Shown: piece by piece, positions 12,487 to 27,295 of the stretch | Layout of the letters: each line of letters starts with the position of its first letter | Numbering within the stretch: the stretch's first letter is position 1 | NCBI GenBank assembly: GCA_029204225.1 | Contig: CM055100.1 | Location: 65,437,812-65,501,811, forward strand | Source of the DNA: Diphasiastrum complanatum | Lineage: Eukaryota; Streptophyta; Lycopodiopsida; Lycopodiales; Lycopodiaceae | Reading direction: 5' to 3' | Length of the DNA stretch: 64,000 nt | The notes under the pieces: model-generated | The model's database searches: none | Told to the model about the DNA's origin: nothing | Seen by the model: the letters and a program-made list of their open reading frames with translations, nothing else | Translations under genes and position numbers: made by a program

Positions 12487-13460
12487 CTAAAGATTATATG
12501 TGGTCCGCATCAAGTTTCGTGGACATTCCTTCCACCTATGTTGTCCCAAACATCCAAAACAGAGGTTCTCCCTCTTTGCACGTTCTTGGTCCTGAGGCGA
12601 CAACATTGAAGGACGCTGACCCTTTTGGGCATTGGGCAGCCCATACAACCCTTTTCCTTTTGGAGCCCCTGCACCCTTCTTCCTTTGGTCACCCCGAGCT
12701 TGCCACTGATTAGTTTGACCTTCAAACTTTTTCTTTTTGTTCCATTTGCCTTGCGTCCCCAAGGTTGTTGACCACTTGTACCAGCTACCGCAACAGGATC
12801 CGGGCCTTTTTTCCCATCTTCATAATACAAAGCCATTTCGATGGCTCCCCGCAAATCATGAGATTGCTCCTTCCGCACGAAAGGGCGAATACTCTCTCGA
12901 AGTCCCTCCACAAAATGAAATTTTTGCATGTACATAGGAACTTCCTGAGGAATGCGTAACAAAGCCACTCGGTACTTTTCTGCATAATCTTGCACGCTCA
13001 AGTTACCCTTCTTCAAATAAGACCATTGTTGCATGGCTCTGTTGTCTTCATCCATAGGCACCCAATTTTGCGCAAACATTTGCCGGAATGCCTCCCATGT
13101 GGTTGGAACTAGGTCATCCTTTTCCACCTTCCTCCACCACCTTTGTGCTGACTCTTGAAAACGATATGTGGCTTCAACAATCATCTCAGTTTCATCGTCT
13201 ATGCCACACATCTGGAATGCTTTCTCCTTTTGCAACCAATTCTCAACGACATCAGTAGTTCTCATAGATACTGCTCCAGTGAACTTCGGAGGTTTTAAAT
13301 CTTTGATATTAGGTAGCTTTCTCTTTTGAAAACCCAACTCAGCTTCATGGCCCGTTGACAATGTCCTTTCTACTTCCATAGTTGTACCACTGACTCTCTC
13401 AGGAACGCTAACCTCTTTACCTTTGAGTTGCGTCCAGGCTGGAATGTATATGAGCTGCAT
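12487..13460 (-). pseudogene. Chromovirus gag (capsid and zinc knuckle)
   Basis: The frame 13460-12510 opens MQLIYIPAWTQLKGKEV. It contains the retrotran_gag core (PPKFTGAV, YRFQESAQRWWRKVE, WEAFRQMFAQNWVP, YLKKGNLSVQDYAEKYR), which forms the capsid shell. Near 12740 the frame shifts, and the nucleocapsid part continues in the next frame (12762-12487) with CFGCLGQHRWKEC. The spacing between the second Cys and the His is three residues where CCHC knuckles have four, so one residue has been lost. Gly/Lys/Gln-rich sequence precedes the knuckle, as is usual for RNA-binding nucleocapsids. Confidence 0.85.
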
Positions 13461-17339
<3,879 letters not shown>

Positions 17340-17600
17340 AAGCACATACTACTATTTGCTAAGGTATTGTAATGATGACGAAGAGTGGAATTGACAATGT
17401 CCAACCCCATCTGTATGAGAGAGTGATCCAGTCCAACTTGCCAATGTCTTTTAGCAAATTATTCAAGCAATGAGCCATGGATGGTGTGGGGATACCTTTC
17501 CATCAAAAGCCTCCTAGATGCCCTTTTTGATGCCAACTTGTTTGGCAGCTTCAATCCAAATCTCAAAAAGTCTCCTTGCACTTTTTCCACATTTTGATTT
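17340..17600 (-). pseudogene. hAT (DUF659-type) transposase fragment, copy 1
   Basis: The minus strand reads TPSMAHCLNNLLKDIGKLDWI at about 17500-17430. This matches the block of plant hAT-related DUF659 proteins usually written TPCAAHCLDLxLEDIGKLDWI. The reading frame is lost soon after this block. A related block occurs at 19614-19700 with similar flanks, so the two are copies of one element or a duplication. No terminal repeats were identified. The fragment encodes no complete catalytic domain. Confidence 0.6.
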
Positions 17601-19106
17601 TTCCATCACCAATTAGGGACACACTGGACTTTTCTCATCCATTCGTCATGGATTCTCTCTCATCTTTTGTCCATTTGGCCTTCTCAAGTCGAAGTGCCTT
17701 TTCTTTTATTGCTTTGTAGGTACCATATTCAAAGCTAATCCTATGCAATCCAATCCGAGATTTCCTGATATGCATTTGCCCTAGCTGCGTTGAAACGGAT
17801 CACACAACGATAGAAGAATCATGCAATAGCTGCATCTCTATAGTTCTCATGCACTTTTCAAGTTGCTTTATGCCACACATTTTGATTGCGGCTCTTAGTG
17901 TAAAGTCTCAAATGTAGATCTCCTCTTAATGTCAAAAAAGCACAATGAATAAACCTGCATTTGGCGTTTTTCATGCTGCTCCAGAATGAGGATGAGACAG
18001 ATATCAGAGCTGAACGTGCACTTGCTGTTGATATACTTTTGTGTTGCTCTGAATGGGCAAGTGCCTCATACTTCACATTCTTCACAGAAGGAATCTATTG
18101 GCATATGGCAATGGCATGACTTATCTAGCAAAGCAAATGGTGATGTCCTTGATTTGCAACACCAGTTCTTTCCAAACCACAATGTTAGCTTTTAAAGTTC
18201 TTGGAGCCTCATGTGAAATTTGAATATTCTCCAGTATGTCCAGATGCTTTAGAGAATCCAATCCTAGGAGTTCCTAGTAACTATTTTGGTGTGAGACCTT
18301 GAAGGGTAAACAAAAGTAGTATGAAGGAAAGTTTTTAACAAGAATGCAGAAGGAGACAATTGATGCTCTACTGAAGATTGAGTAGTTCAATGGTGAAATA
18401 AAAACTTCAGCTCAAAAGTTTAAGGAAAGGAAGAAGTTAATAGGTAATATTGTTACTTAGTTCTAGTCAGGCCATTTAGCTTATGATGCTATATTAAATA
18501 TTGGTAATAAATCTGAAATTGAGAATAAATGGAACAACTATAGAAAGAAATCAGAAAATGTGTATAATCCAATAGTGGTGCCATTGCACAGGGAAAAGCA
18601 ATTGTTGATTGCGCAATCGGCTTATTATTGCACAATGCTTCTATCGTTGTGCAATTTTTTTTGATGGGGCTAGGACAAATGCATTGAGGAGATGGTAAAT
18701 TGAATAGCAAAGATTGGCCTTGTGTATTTTCCTCCTACCTACGGAGCAAAAAGATAAAAGTTGCTTCAATTTGAGAAGGCCAAATTGGACTAAGGATTAG
18801 AGAGAATATGTGAGTTATAGGAGAGTTATGCTTTGTCCCTAGTTGGTGATGGTTGGAGTGACAATAGGATTCAATCCTTTTAGGGTGTTTTTGGTTATTT
18901 GTGGTAACTATGGTGTATTTGCCCCATAATCCTCCCACTTCAAAGTTGAACTAAAAAGGAATCTGTGAACCTGTGCATCCTCTAAGCCAAACAAGCTCTC
19001 CTTTCTATAGAAAGCGACTTGATTTCTAGTCACTATTCTTTGGTCTATATATGAGCAACTTCTTCAAGTAATCCTCCCACCCTAGTGACACCTCTGTATT
19101 CTTTCC
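17601..19106. other. Spacer between hAT fragments
   Basis: Contains short ORFs on both strands without motifs. Copy-number or strand features of interest are absent. The piece 17560-17600 shares a word (ctcaaaaag, then ctttgcac and tttccac) with 19840-19870, showing that the duplication reaches this far. Confidence 0.45.
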
Positions 19107-19700
19107 CTAAAATTCAAAGTCCATAACATAGACAAGTGCATTAAGTGTGGCATAATAATGGTCCCAACAAGTCACAACCACAACCTTTGGTTCCGCAAAC
19201 CTCTCCAGATTTGTGTCCATCTTCATCATGTTTTCTATAATTTGATTCATCCCATCATGCACCTTATCAACAGAAGGCTCTTCTCCATTTACAAGCCTCA
19301 TCATGGTAATAATTGGGGTTACCACATCGATTTGGAGCCAGAGATTGGTCCAATCAGAATCATCCAAACAATCAAAAAGACCAAGGAAGCTGTCATCACA
19401 GGCCAATTTATCCACTCATCCAAAACCAAAAGTTGCAAATAATGTTGCACCACATATACATGCTCTAGCATGATATAATTGTAGGCAAATTGGATCTCAT
19501 AATACTTCAATAGCTCCTTAATTGAAAACTTACAAAAAATGGCAAGAAGGTAGTGATGAAGAACGATGAAAGTGGCAATCTCTCTCTCAATCTCTATGAA
19601 AGTAGCAATCTCCTCCAACCAAATTATTCAAGCAATGAGCCATGCAAGGTGTGGACCTTTCGTGGAAATACCTTCCCAGTACAAACCTCCTAGCTATACA
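19107..19700 (-). pseudogene. hAT (DUF659-type) transposase fragment, copy 2
   Basis: On the minus strand, near 19665-19620, CMAHCLNNLVGG repeats the block seen at 17.4 kb. Downstream two overlapping frames (19618-19319 and 19415-19107) cover the region before the hAT C-terminus. The second contains VTPIITMMRLVNGEEPSV, KVHDGMNQIIENM and VVVVTCWDHYYATLNALVYV. The pairing of a WDH/LNALVY block with PII...MR is typical of DUF659 hAT-like proteins just upstream of the dimerisation domain. The copy is broken by at least one frameshift near 19380. Confidence 0.65.
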
Positions 19701-19811
19701 CTATTTGATGTCTCGCCATCCCAAATACGCCAAATGATATGCTTTGATACTTTGGAAGAATCATACACATATTGGAACTAGATTTGGGATCTTTTTCGAC
19801 AATGTTATGGT

Positions 19812-20040
19812 ATGTTCCATAGTTTTAAGCTAGATCTCAAAAAGCCTCTTTGCACTCTTTCCACAGTACTTCCTACCAAGAAGCTTGCTTTTTGTGTCCT
19901 CAACCATGGTGCAAGCTCGTTTCCTTGTGAGCGATTGTGGAGTTATTTTGACAACATAGCCTGTGGAGTCAACGTTGTTATGACTCATGAGGACAACGTG
20001 GATCTTCTAGGAGGAGATTGGATCATCAAAGAAAAGTTGC
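19812..20040 (+). pseudogene. hATC-like dimerisation segment, opposite strand
   Basis: The plus-strand frame reads FKLDLKKPLCTLSTVLPTKK, then LAFCVLNHGASSFPCERLWS and YFDNI. The block A-x-x-V-L-x(4)-SS-x(2)-CER-x-WS is the core of the hAT C-terminal dimerisation domain. It lies on the opposite strand to the DUF659 block a few hundred bases away, so the element has been rearranged. It abuts the copia gag that starts at about 20045. The match is by eye and short. Confidence 0.5.
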
Positions 20041-22085
20041 TACAAATCAATATTATTGTTTGACAAGGGCAATATTCTCCAGGATCAAAAATATTGGGAC
20101 ATTATCACAGGTGTTGGGATACCTCCAACTACAAACAGGGAGTTGCGAGAGTATCTGAAGCGGAGGAGAAAAGCTCATCATATTATTAACTTGTGTGTTA
20201 AAGATATGATTATTTACATTAGGGATGCTGCTAGACCCAAGGAGGCTTGGGATATTTTAAAGAATTTATATGAGACCATAAATCAATTTCGAATTTTGTT
20301 CTTAACTAATAAGCAACATACATATGAGTATAGAGTGAATCGGTAACGAAAACCTTTACTCGAGTGAAAGATCTAAGAGGGCAACTTACTGTAGTTGGAG
20401 AAAATGTTTTGGATTTAGTTTTGGTATTTATCATGCTTAAGAGTTTACCTTTGGCCTATCAAAACTTTGTTATGATGTTGTCTTTATGGGAGACAAGGCC
20501 TTCTTTCGTGAGTTCAATGCAATACTGCTACAGGAGGAAATGAGATGACAAAATCTTATTAACAAGGATGATTTCAAGGAGCAGGCATTCTTAGCAAAGA
20601 AGCAAGGGCAAAGTTTCAAGAAAGGTGCCAAAGGGAAAAGAACAAAGGGAAGAAGAAGAAGCAGGATTAAGAAGAAAATTAAACAAGTCAACCGGAAGAT
20701 GGATTGAAAGCAATTCGAAAAGGAAATTGCTTTATTTGTGGAAAGCCAGGGCATTGCACAAAGGAGTGTTGAAAAAACAAGTTCAAGAAGAAGCAGGATA
20801 GAAATTTTGCTTAAGAAAAAGTACTTAATACAAAGATGAGTGCTTTGGATCTTGATGATCATGAGTCGTTTTCGGCATCAATATCTTTATGTTCATGGAA
20901 GAGGAGTGTTGGTTTATTGATTTATGAGTTGTTTTCGGCATCAATAGTGATTTCTCAATGGAAGAGGAGTGTTGGTTTATTGATTCAGGTGCATCGAAAC
21001 ATATGAGACCTAGGCGAGATTGGTTATCTAGTTTTCAAGAACTAGCTGATGGATCAAATGTGAAGTTGGGAAATAACTACACATATGATATAAAGGTAGA
21101 TGGAAAAGTACAACTTCAACTACCTTCAGGAAAGATTGGAGACATAAAGGATGTGCTTTATTTACCAGGAATAAAGAACTTATTCTTAGTTTTAGCTATT
21201 GTGAAGCAACATATGATTGTACAATTTCATGAAAAATGGTGTCTCATCAAGAGGAAGGACAATGAAGTAGTAGCTGAGGGCATTCTTGCAGGAAGGTTGT
21301 ACAAATTTCAGGCTCAAGTGGTGGATCATCATGTAGGTGTTGCAGATATTGGTTCAGTGAGTAAGTTATGACATGAAAGGTTTGGACATCTGAAATTCAA
21401 TAGTTAGTCTACAAGTCTCGAGGAAATATAATATGGTTACTGGTTTACCTCATGTTGTCTCTAATCACAAGTTTTGTGAGCGCCATGTCTTAGCGAAACA
21501 TCATATGAAGAAATTTCCGTCTAGTACTTTTAGGGTGAGAAATGTTCTAGAACTTGTTCATATAGATTTGTGTGGTCCTAAGAAAACTCAGTTTTATTGG
21601 AGAACAAATTACTTTATGCTGTTTGTTTATGATTATTCTTGGAAGATGTGGGTATATCTTCTCAAGAATAAGGGTGAGGCGTTCAAGTACTTCACATGGT
21701 TAAGACACAAGTGGAGAAGCAAACAGATAGACAGATTAAGATACTTCGTTTGGATAAAGGGGGAGAGTATCTTTCTACAGAATTTCAGGTGTTTTGCAAG
21801 GACCATGGTATAAAGAGATAATTTGCAGGTACGGAAATGCCTCAACAAAATGGAGTTGTGGAAAGGAAGAATCGGTCTATTGTGGAAACTGCAAGGAGCA
21901 TGCTTAAAAGTAAGAAACTTTCGAATATGTTTTGGGGTGAAGCAGTTTAGACATCGGATTTTATCTTTTGAATAAGAGTTCTACAAAAGTTGTAGAGAAT
22001 TGGACTCCAGAGGAAGCTTACACGGGTCAGAAACCCTGACGCAAGTCATTTGATAGTTTTTGGTTCTAGTATGGAGTGTACAGAT
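20041..22085 (+). mobile_element. Copia element B: gag, protease, integrase remnant
   Basis: Gag (20056-20343) contains KYWDIITGVGIPP and RPKEAWDILKNLYE. A zinc knuckle GNCFICGKPGHCTKEC lies at about 20722-20775. The protease frame 20958-21371 has CWFIDSGASKHM with an intact DSGA, then GDIKDVLYLPGIKNLFLV. The integrase runs from 21433: CERHVLAKHH, NVLELVHIDLCGPKK, then, in other frames, PQQNGVVERKNRSIVETAR (about 21843-21900) and WGEAV. The last recognisable motif is WTPEEAYTGQKP at about 22005-22037. Stops and shifts occur at about 20345, 21371 and 21815. Reverse transcriptase and RNase H are missing. Confidence 0.8.
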
Positions 22086-24643
22086 CGCTTGTATGCAGCC
22101 ATGGAGGATCTTAGAGGAGATATTGGCATGCTCATAATGAGGGGGGACGTGATGGTGGCTTTGGAGCTCACATCTCAGGCGTATTCTTAGGGATGGTTTG
22201 ATATCGTTCAGGGAGGCGGCTTTGGAGCGGAGATCTACCGGAGGGGAATTGCTGGTGAGGACTTCACATTGTATTCATCAGGAGTACATGCATGGCGATA
22301 CAACATGGCCAATTATTGTATTGGCATTGATGGGGAGACATCTTTCATTATGGGCATTGTTGAGCTATTTATTCGCCTTTATGCATTTGGCTATAATTTG
22401 CTTGACATTTGGCTTGGCACAGGCGTTGGAACCTGGTTGGGCTTGATTCTTAGGTATTGAGATTAGGAAGAAGCCGAAAGGAAGTCACTTGGAGCCATAT
22501 ACCTTAGTACGATCAGGTTGGGAGACATGGATCTCAAGATCTTGTGAGCGTAGAACTCATGGGTGGGCTTGCAGGTGGTGCATTGGCACATAGTTAGGCA
22601 GGAAAGCAGATGCTCGGAGCTAGGAGAAGTGGGTGATGCTTTGGCGATCCGCTTGGATAGCGGGATGATGAGCTTGGTGATTGAGTGATGACTCCATTGG
22701 GGATAGCACTTAGGGAGATGCTACGGTTGCTCAGGTGATATGGATTTTATCATGAGACATGGATGATACAAATCCTGATGGCATGGAGTATATCATGATC
22801 CATTTTGCTTGGTATTTGTGAGCCAACAGGGATAGAGATGGTTACTCAGGGAGTGACAGCATGAGGCTTGGAGCACTCATTCGATCGATATGGTAGATCT
22901 TGGATGATGTATGGCGACATCGGCTGAATAAGCTTGGATGTGAGGGCTTCTTGGTTACATATGCGTGCCATGATCAAGGTCTTGATTTGGAGACCAGTGG
23001 TGTAGTAGTGGATCTATAGGTGACATAGGTGTTGGTACAACAGACCATTTTTGGAAAGGCCGTGGTCATATATTTGATGCTTTATTATTCGTGTTGGTTT
23101 TCATGGATGTGTGTGCTTGCATGTTACCTTGTCACATGAGTCTATATCAGAGTCGGAGTTTTGTAATTATGCAAATGCTATGTCGTAGTAATTTGAAATG
23201 CTCAATGACTTGTTGATTATGTCTACTAGCTTTTTATTTGGTGAGGGTATAGTCTTATGGTGGCAGTAAGATTTTCTCAAGTTGAATCTTAGTCGCTCAT
23301 TGATGGCAGTTTTACAAGTTTGTGCTTGTAAGTGTCTGATAGGGTGTTAGCCTAGCTAGATGGAGGATGATATTATCGTGTCAGCAGTGAGATTCCCTTA
23401 GTTTGAGCCATGTCTGTCCAAGTCGGATTGGAAACAAGTCAGATGGCAAAGAGTGTGGTGGGCATTGTGTTTGCATGATACTTTGTGTTGTCAAACCTGA
23501 ACTTGAGCATGTATGTCATAAGGTTCGTTGGTGTGCTTGAGTGTGAGTCAAGTACGTAGTAGCAATGCATAACATCTTTTGGACACTCCAAACATTGCTA
23601 TAGGTTATTGTTTTACACTCTTACCACATTTGAGCTTAAGGCAAAGTGTCATAAATCAGGTTAATTTTTTGTAAGCTCAAATGTGACTGTATAGTTGAAT
23701 TAGATTTACATTTTATTTAGATAAATGTATTTTCTATAGTGACTGGGACTTGACCCCCTATTGACTTATCTGTCAGGCATTTGTCCTGTAATTGGCTACT
23801 TGGACTAGCCGAATAGCCACACGGATAAAAAAATTAGCCTGTATAGTAGTTTTTGATAGCTTTTGCGATGCTCAGGAGCATGTTATGGGTTCGTCAGTAG
23901 TTTTGGCCTATACTGGGCCTAGTTAGTTGGACAAATGGTAATTTAGTTAGTCGACACTTGTCTAGTGCATGCAGTTTGGGGCTTTCGCTATTTGTACAAT
24001 GTTTCCTTGTAATTTAGTAACTTTTGTTGTGTCACTTTGAGAGCTATGGATGCTTTAGAGCTGATGTGATCTGCATGTTGCACTAGATCTTGACTTATCT
24101 TTTGGGAATTTCCACATGGATATACTTAAGTTTCAACATTAAAGCTTTGGAAAATAAAGGCATCAACAAAACCCTAAGGGTTAGGTTCTAGAGAAGTTGA
24201 ATTTGGTTCAATGGATCAATTTTAATGGTTGAAATTAAGTAGCATTAATGTTGAGCACTCTCTATTTCTACATACAAATCTCAAAACAAGTGTAGCAAAT
24301 TCTACCATGTAATGTGATGACGACCTTTTAGACCTTGATGCTTTCTCGATTGGTTGTTTGATGTTCTTCACATGACTTTTGTATTATTTCAATCACCTAT
24401 ATCTTGATTCATGTGACTCGTCAACCCACTCACCTGACCTCCCTATTGATTTGCTTAGCTCTTTGAATTGTAGCTTTTCTCCAGTTCCAAGAGTTGGGCT
24501 ACTTTTGTCCCTATCTCAAGCATTTATAATCTCGATGTTTCTATATAAGGAGTCCAACTATCTTTGCACTTTATCGGTCTTTGCCTTGTCCAATTTAGAT
24601 ACAAGATATGTAACTTATTATTTCATTCTAAGTTGGATCTAAT
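22086..24643. other. Region downstream of copia B, possibly LTR-like
   Basis: A purine tract (ATGAGGGGGGACG, near 22137-22149) follows the truncated copia body and is succeeded by TGATGG. The 2 kb that follow contain no ORF with a known motif. By analogy with other elements this may be the polypurine tract and 3' LTR of copia B, ending at about 24147 (TTTCAACA). No second LTR copy is available to test this. Two similar phrases, tggtggcagtaagatttt (23260) and gtgtcagcagtgagattcc (23380), hint at an internal duplication. Confidence 0.35.
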
Positions 24644-25266
24644 GTATGTGTCATAGTTGCACAGAAACGCGTTTTTGGGCAAACATGTTTCTAGGAACGT
24701 GTTTCTGAGGCGTGTTTCTCATAAACGCATTTTTGGGACAGAATTGCAGAAAAAAAAATATTCAGAAACGCAGGAGGATAGATGGGGGGAGGGTGGTCTT
24801 GGCATAGTAACTACTCATTATCGATGCAGTGATTTGACAACACATTTCCATAGAAAACTTTTAACCTTGATAGAATCCAACATGCATTGTTGCCCCCAAA
24901 CTGGACCACATTGTACCCGAAACCAAATTACCCCACGACATTAGGTGCTGTGGGGTCCAGGTGCCGTACCACAACACACGTGCCGTGGTACGACACCTGT
25001 TTTTTTTTTTTTTTTTTTAACCAAAAAATGACTTTAAAAAAAAGGAGCGAAGTGGGTGCCGTGAAACTGAAGTTCCACAGCACCTACGGAATCCGTGCCG
25101 TACCAGGTGCCGTGGTACGGCACTTGGAACTTTGCCCGAAACATTCGGCAACCTACATAAATGAACTGCCCTTAATAAATGCTTTAATTTGATACCCATA
25201 TTGCCCACAAAAAAATAAGTAATTAATTTTTTGTTTTCAGAAACGTAGTGCAACTATGGTATGTGT
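24644..25266. mobile_element. hAT-type miniature transposon with 8-bp target duplication
   Basis: The element spans 24652-25258 (607 bp). It begins CATAGTTGCAC and ends with its exact reverse complement GTGCAACTATG. It is flanked on both sides by GTATGTGT (24644-24651 and 25259-25266), a perfect 8-bp target site duplication, the size produced by hAT transposases. Just inside both termini lies cAGAAACG, a direct subterminal repeat. The interior contains several palindromic GTGCCGTGGTACGGCAC-like words, two T/A homopolymers and no transposase, so mobility would have to be supplied in trans. The perfect duplication indicates a relatively recent insertion. Confidence 0.85.
24930..25130. repeat. 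Inverted-repeat cluster inside the miniature element
   Basis: Words of the form GTGCCGTGGTACGGCAC occur at 24963-24990 and 25097-25123, separated by a T20 run (about 25000-25018) and an A-rich stretch. Each word can fold on itself, and the two flanks can pair with one another over the T/A centre. The arrangement would give a long hairpin in single-stranded form. Confidence 0.7.
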
Positions 25267-26204
25267 ATAGATCTATATAGATTATAGATGTTAGCAATGT
25301 GTGTAATACCTAGATTCAAATCAAGATAATGTATGTCAAATATGTAAATAAATAACAAGGAACATGGGCTGAAATCTATATTATAGATTGAGACTAATCG
25401 TGTTAATTTATATAGATTAGGGTTTTAAAAGTGGACGTTGCATTGACTCCTTGATATGATCCATGAACTCTTACATGAGACCAAGGGTGCAAGTAGCATA
25501 GGCAAAGGTAGATTCACCAACATGCTTTTGTAGAGGTAGCATTGTTGATTCTTGTCAAGGAGAAATTATTTTTAAACTAGATTACTCTTACTCAATGCTT
25601 TGCTAAGGATATGTTGCATTTTATTCTTTGGCATTCAAACAATCATGATTAAATCAATGGTCTTACTTATGTTTTGCACCCAAAGTGTGTATGATGTTTG
25701 ATGTTTAGGGATGCCATTCCGAGCTTGCTAATCATAGCAAAACTTTGCATGTTTTTTGATGCAACTTGCCCTAGAAGTATAGAGATAAGCATTAAATACC
25801 CAAGATATTTCAAAGCTTACAAGATTTAAGAGGTCTTGCATTGGGTAGGAGCATTATAGGTACAAAGCTTAAGTTTTCTTTGATATTGCACGAGTGGCTT
25901 GGACAACTATACTTGTTTTTCATGAAAAACTTGAAAGCAAGTTGTATTCACATGCAGGTGTTCGATTTACATTGTCTAAGAGCTACGAGGAGGTAGCAAA
26001 TGCCAAGAGAATACTAAGGGTGGATAAGCTATTTGAGTAACTTCTTCATTTTCCTTATTTTTATGGCGCATGAATTATCTGGTTCAATGGTGGCTGCTAA
26101 TACAAACATGAAGTCTACCACCAATGATGATCTTGTTAAGGTATGTACATCATAAAATCTAATCAAAAGAAGGGTTTGAATATCATTGTGGAGCTAATTG
26201 CAAG

Positions 26205-26206
<2 letters not shown>

Positions 26207-26263
<57 letters not shown>
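26207..26263. repeat. (GA)n microsatellite
   Basis: A perfect GA dinucleotide run of about 57 bases. Confidence 0.95.
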
Positions 26264-26265
<2 letters not shown>

Positions 26266-27231
26266 TTCTTGATTCTATGACGGTTTTAGGTCTCAATGCT
26301 CATAAATTTTTGTAGGCGTATTTGGTGTATACATTATCAAGTTTTTGACATGCTTTTGTGGTATACTATTTGAGATGCAACAAAGTACTACCCCTGTAAA
26401 GTGAAAGCATTCATTTTTCAACTGATCGAAGCATTATATTTTCATAATGGAGTGAGCAAATTCTTGAGGTTATTGACTTCTTTAAATCAGTTCTTACTCA
26501 TATTATATACTAAAGAGACTTTATGAAACTTGTCTCTTCTAAGTTCTGTTAAAGTTATTGGTACCGAGCAACGAAAGCAATTGACCATATCTCAAAAGTA
26601 GGTTGTCAGCACTTTGGACATCAAGATGGATCTAATGTAGCCACGAAGCACAATGAAAAGCACTATTGGCCATTTTCTCCAAACCACAAAATGCAATACA
26701 TTTATGGGTTGAGATGACTTATTTTTAGGACTCAATTTTATAACCTCTTCCTTGCGATGGCCAACACACCCATGCGACTACGTTAAAGTTTATATGGTTT
26801 AGTGTTTATTTGATAGAAGTAGTAAGCATCTCCTAATTTTCAAAGGTGCATCATATTTTTTGGCATCTTCCCTTCACGGAACAATGCTACTTGAATAGCT
26901 TTGCTTAAGCTATCTTGAGGCATGTTATGGCTGGTTTTGTTCACTATTGTATTTTGTCAAGAGGTTAGGCATAGGACATCATTCTTTAGCCCCTTTATAA
27001 TTCTCATAGTTTTGGTTGAAACCTAAGTTTGATAATGAAGTGAAGTGTATTGAGTCTATAATTAGTGATGGCCACAAAGCAGACAATGTTGCTTACTACG
27101 AGACATGATCTTGCACAATTTAAGTTTGGGAGTGTTTTTTACAAGACCTTTGTCTGGGGTTTAAAGCATGCAAGGTTCTTCAAATTGTTTGTAAGGTGTG
27201 GATGGATGAGGAAATTATCTAGTTAACTTTG

Positions 27232-27295
27232 TTGAATGTCGTAGTCAAGTGTTGAATGTTGTAGTCAAGTATTGAATGTCGTAGTCAAGTATCTT
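27232..27295. repeat. Short tandem repeat, about 20-bp unit, three copies
   Basis: The unit ttgaatgtcgtagtcaagt is repeated three times with single-base differences. Confidence 0.85.

Larger units (their letters stand above)
8990..13460 (-). mobile_element. Ty3/gypsy chromovirus, gag-pol, inactivated
   Basis: In minus-strand order: gag (13460 to about 12487), protease, reverse transcriptase (11991-10879), RNase H (10919-10300), integrase (10300-9200) and a C-terminal chromodomain (about 9160-8990). Domain order PR-RT-RH-IN plus the chromodomain places it in the chromoviruses. Frameshifts separate gag from its zinc knuckle, RT from RNase H, and break the integrase core; stops lie in the protease-to-RT interval and the integrase. 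Because several catalytic residues are changed as well, the copy cannot be autonomous. A 5' LTR and primer site are not found after 13460, so the 5' end is lost or diverged. Confidence 0.9.

Noticed and set aside
26064-26147. ATG-led segment with a good donor (MAHELSGSM...) as first exon of the prefoldin-like gene
   Set aside because: It is 5 kb away with no supporting link, and its content is not prefoldin-like.
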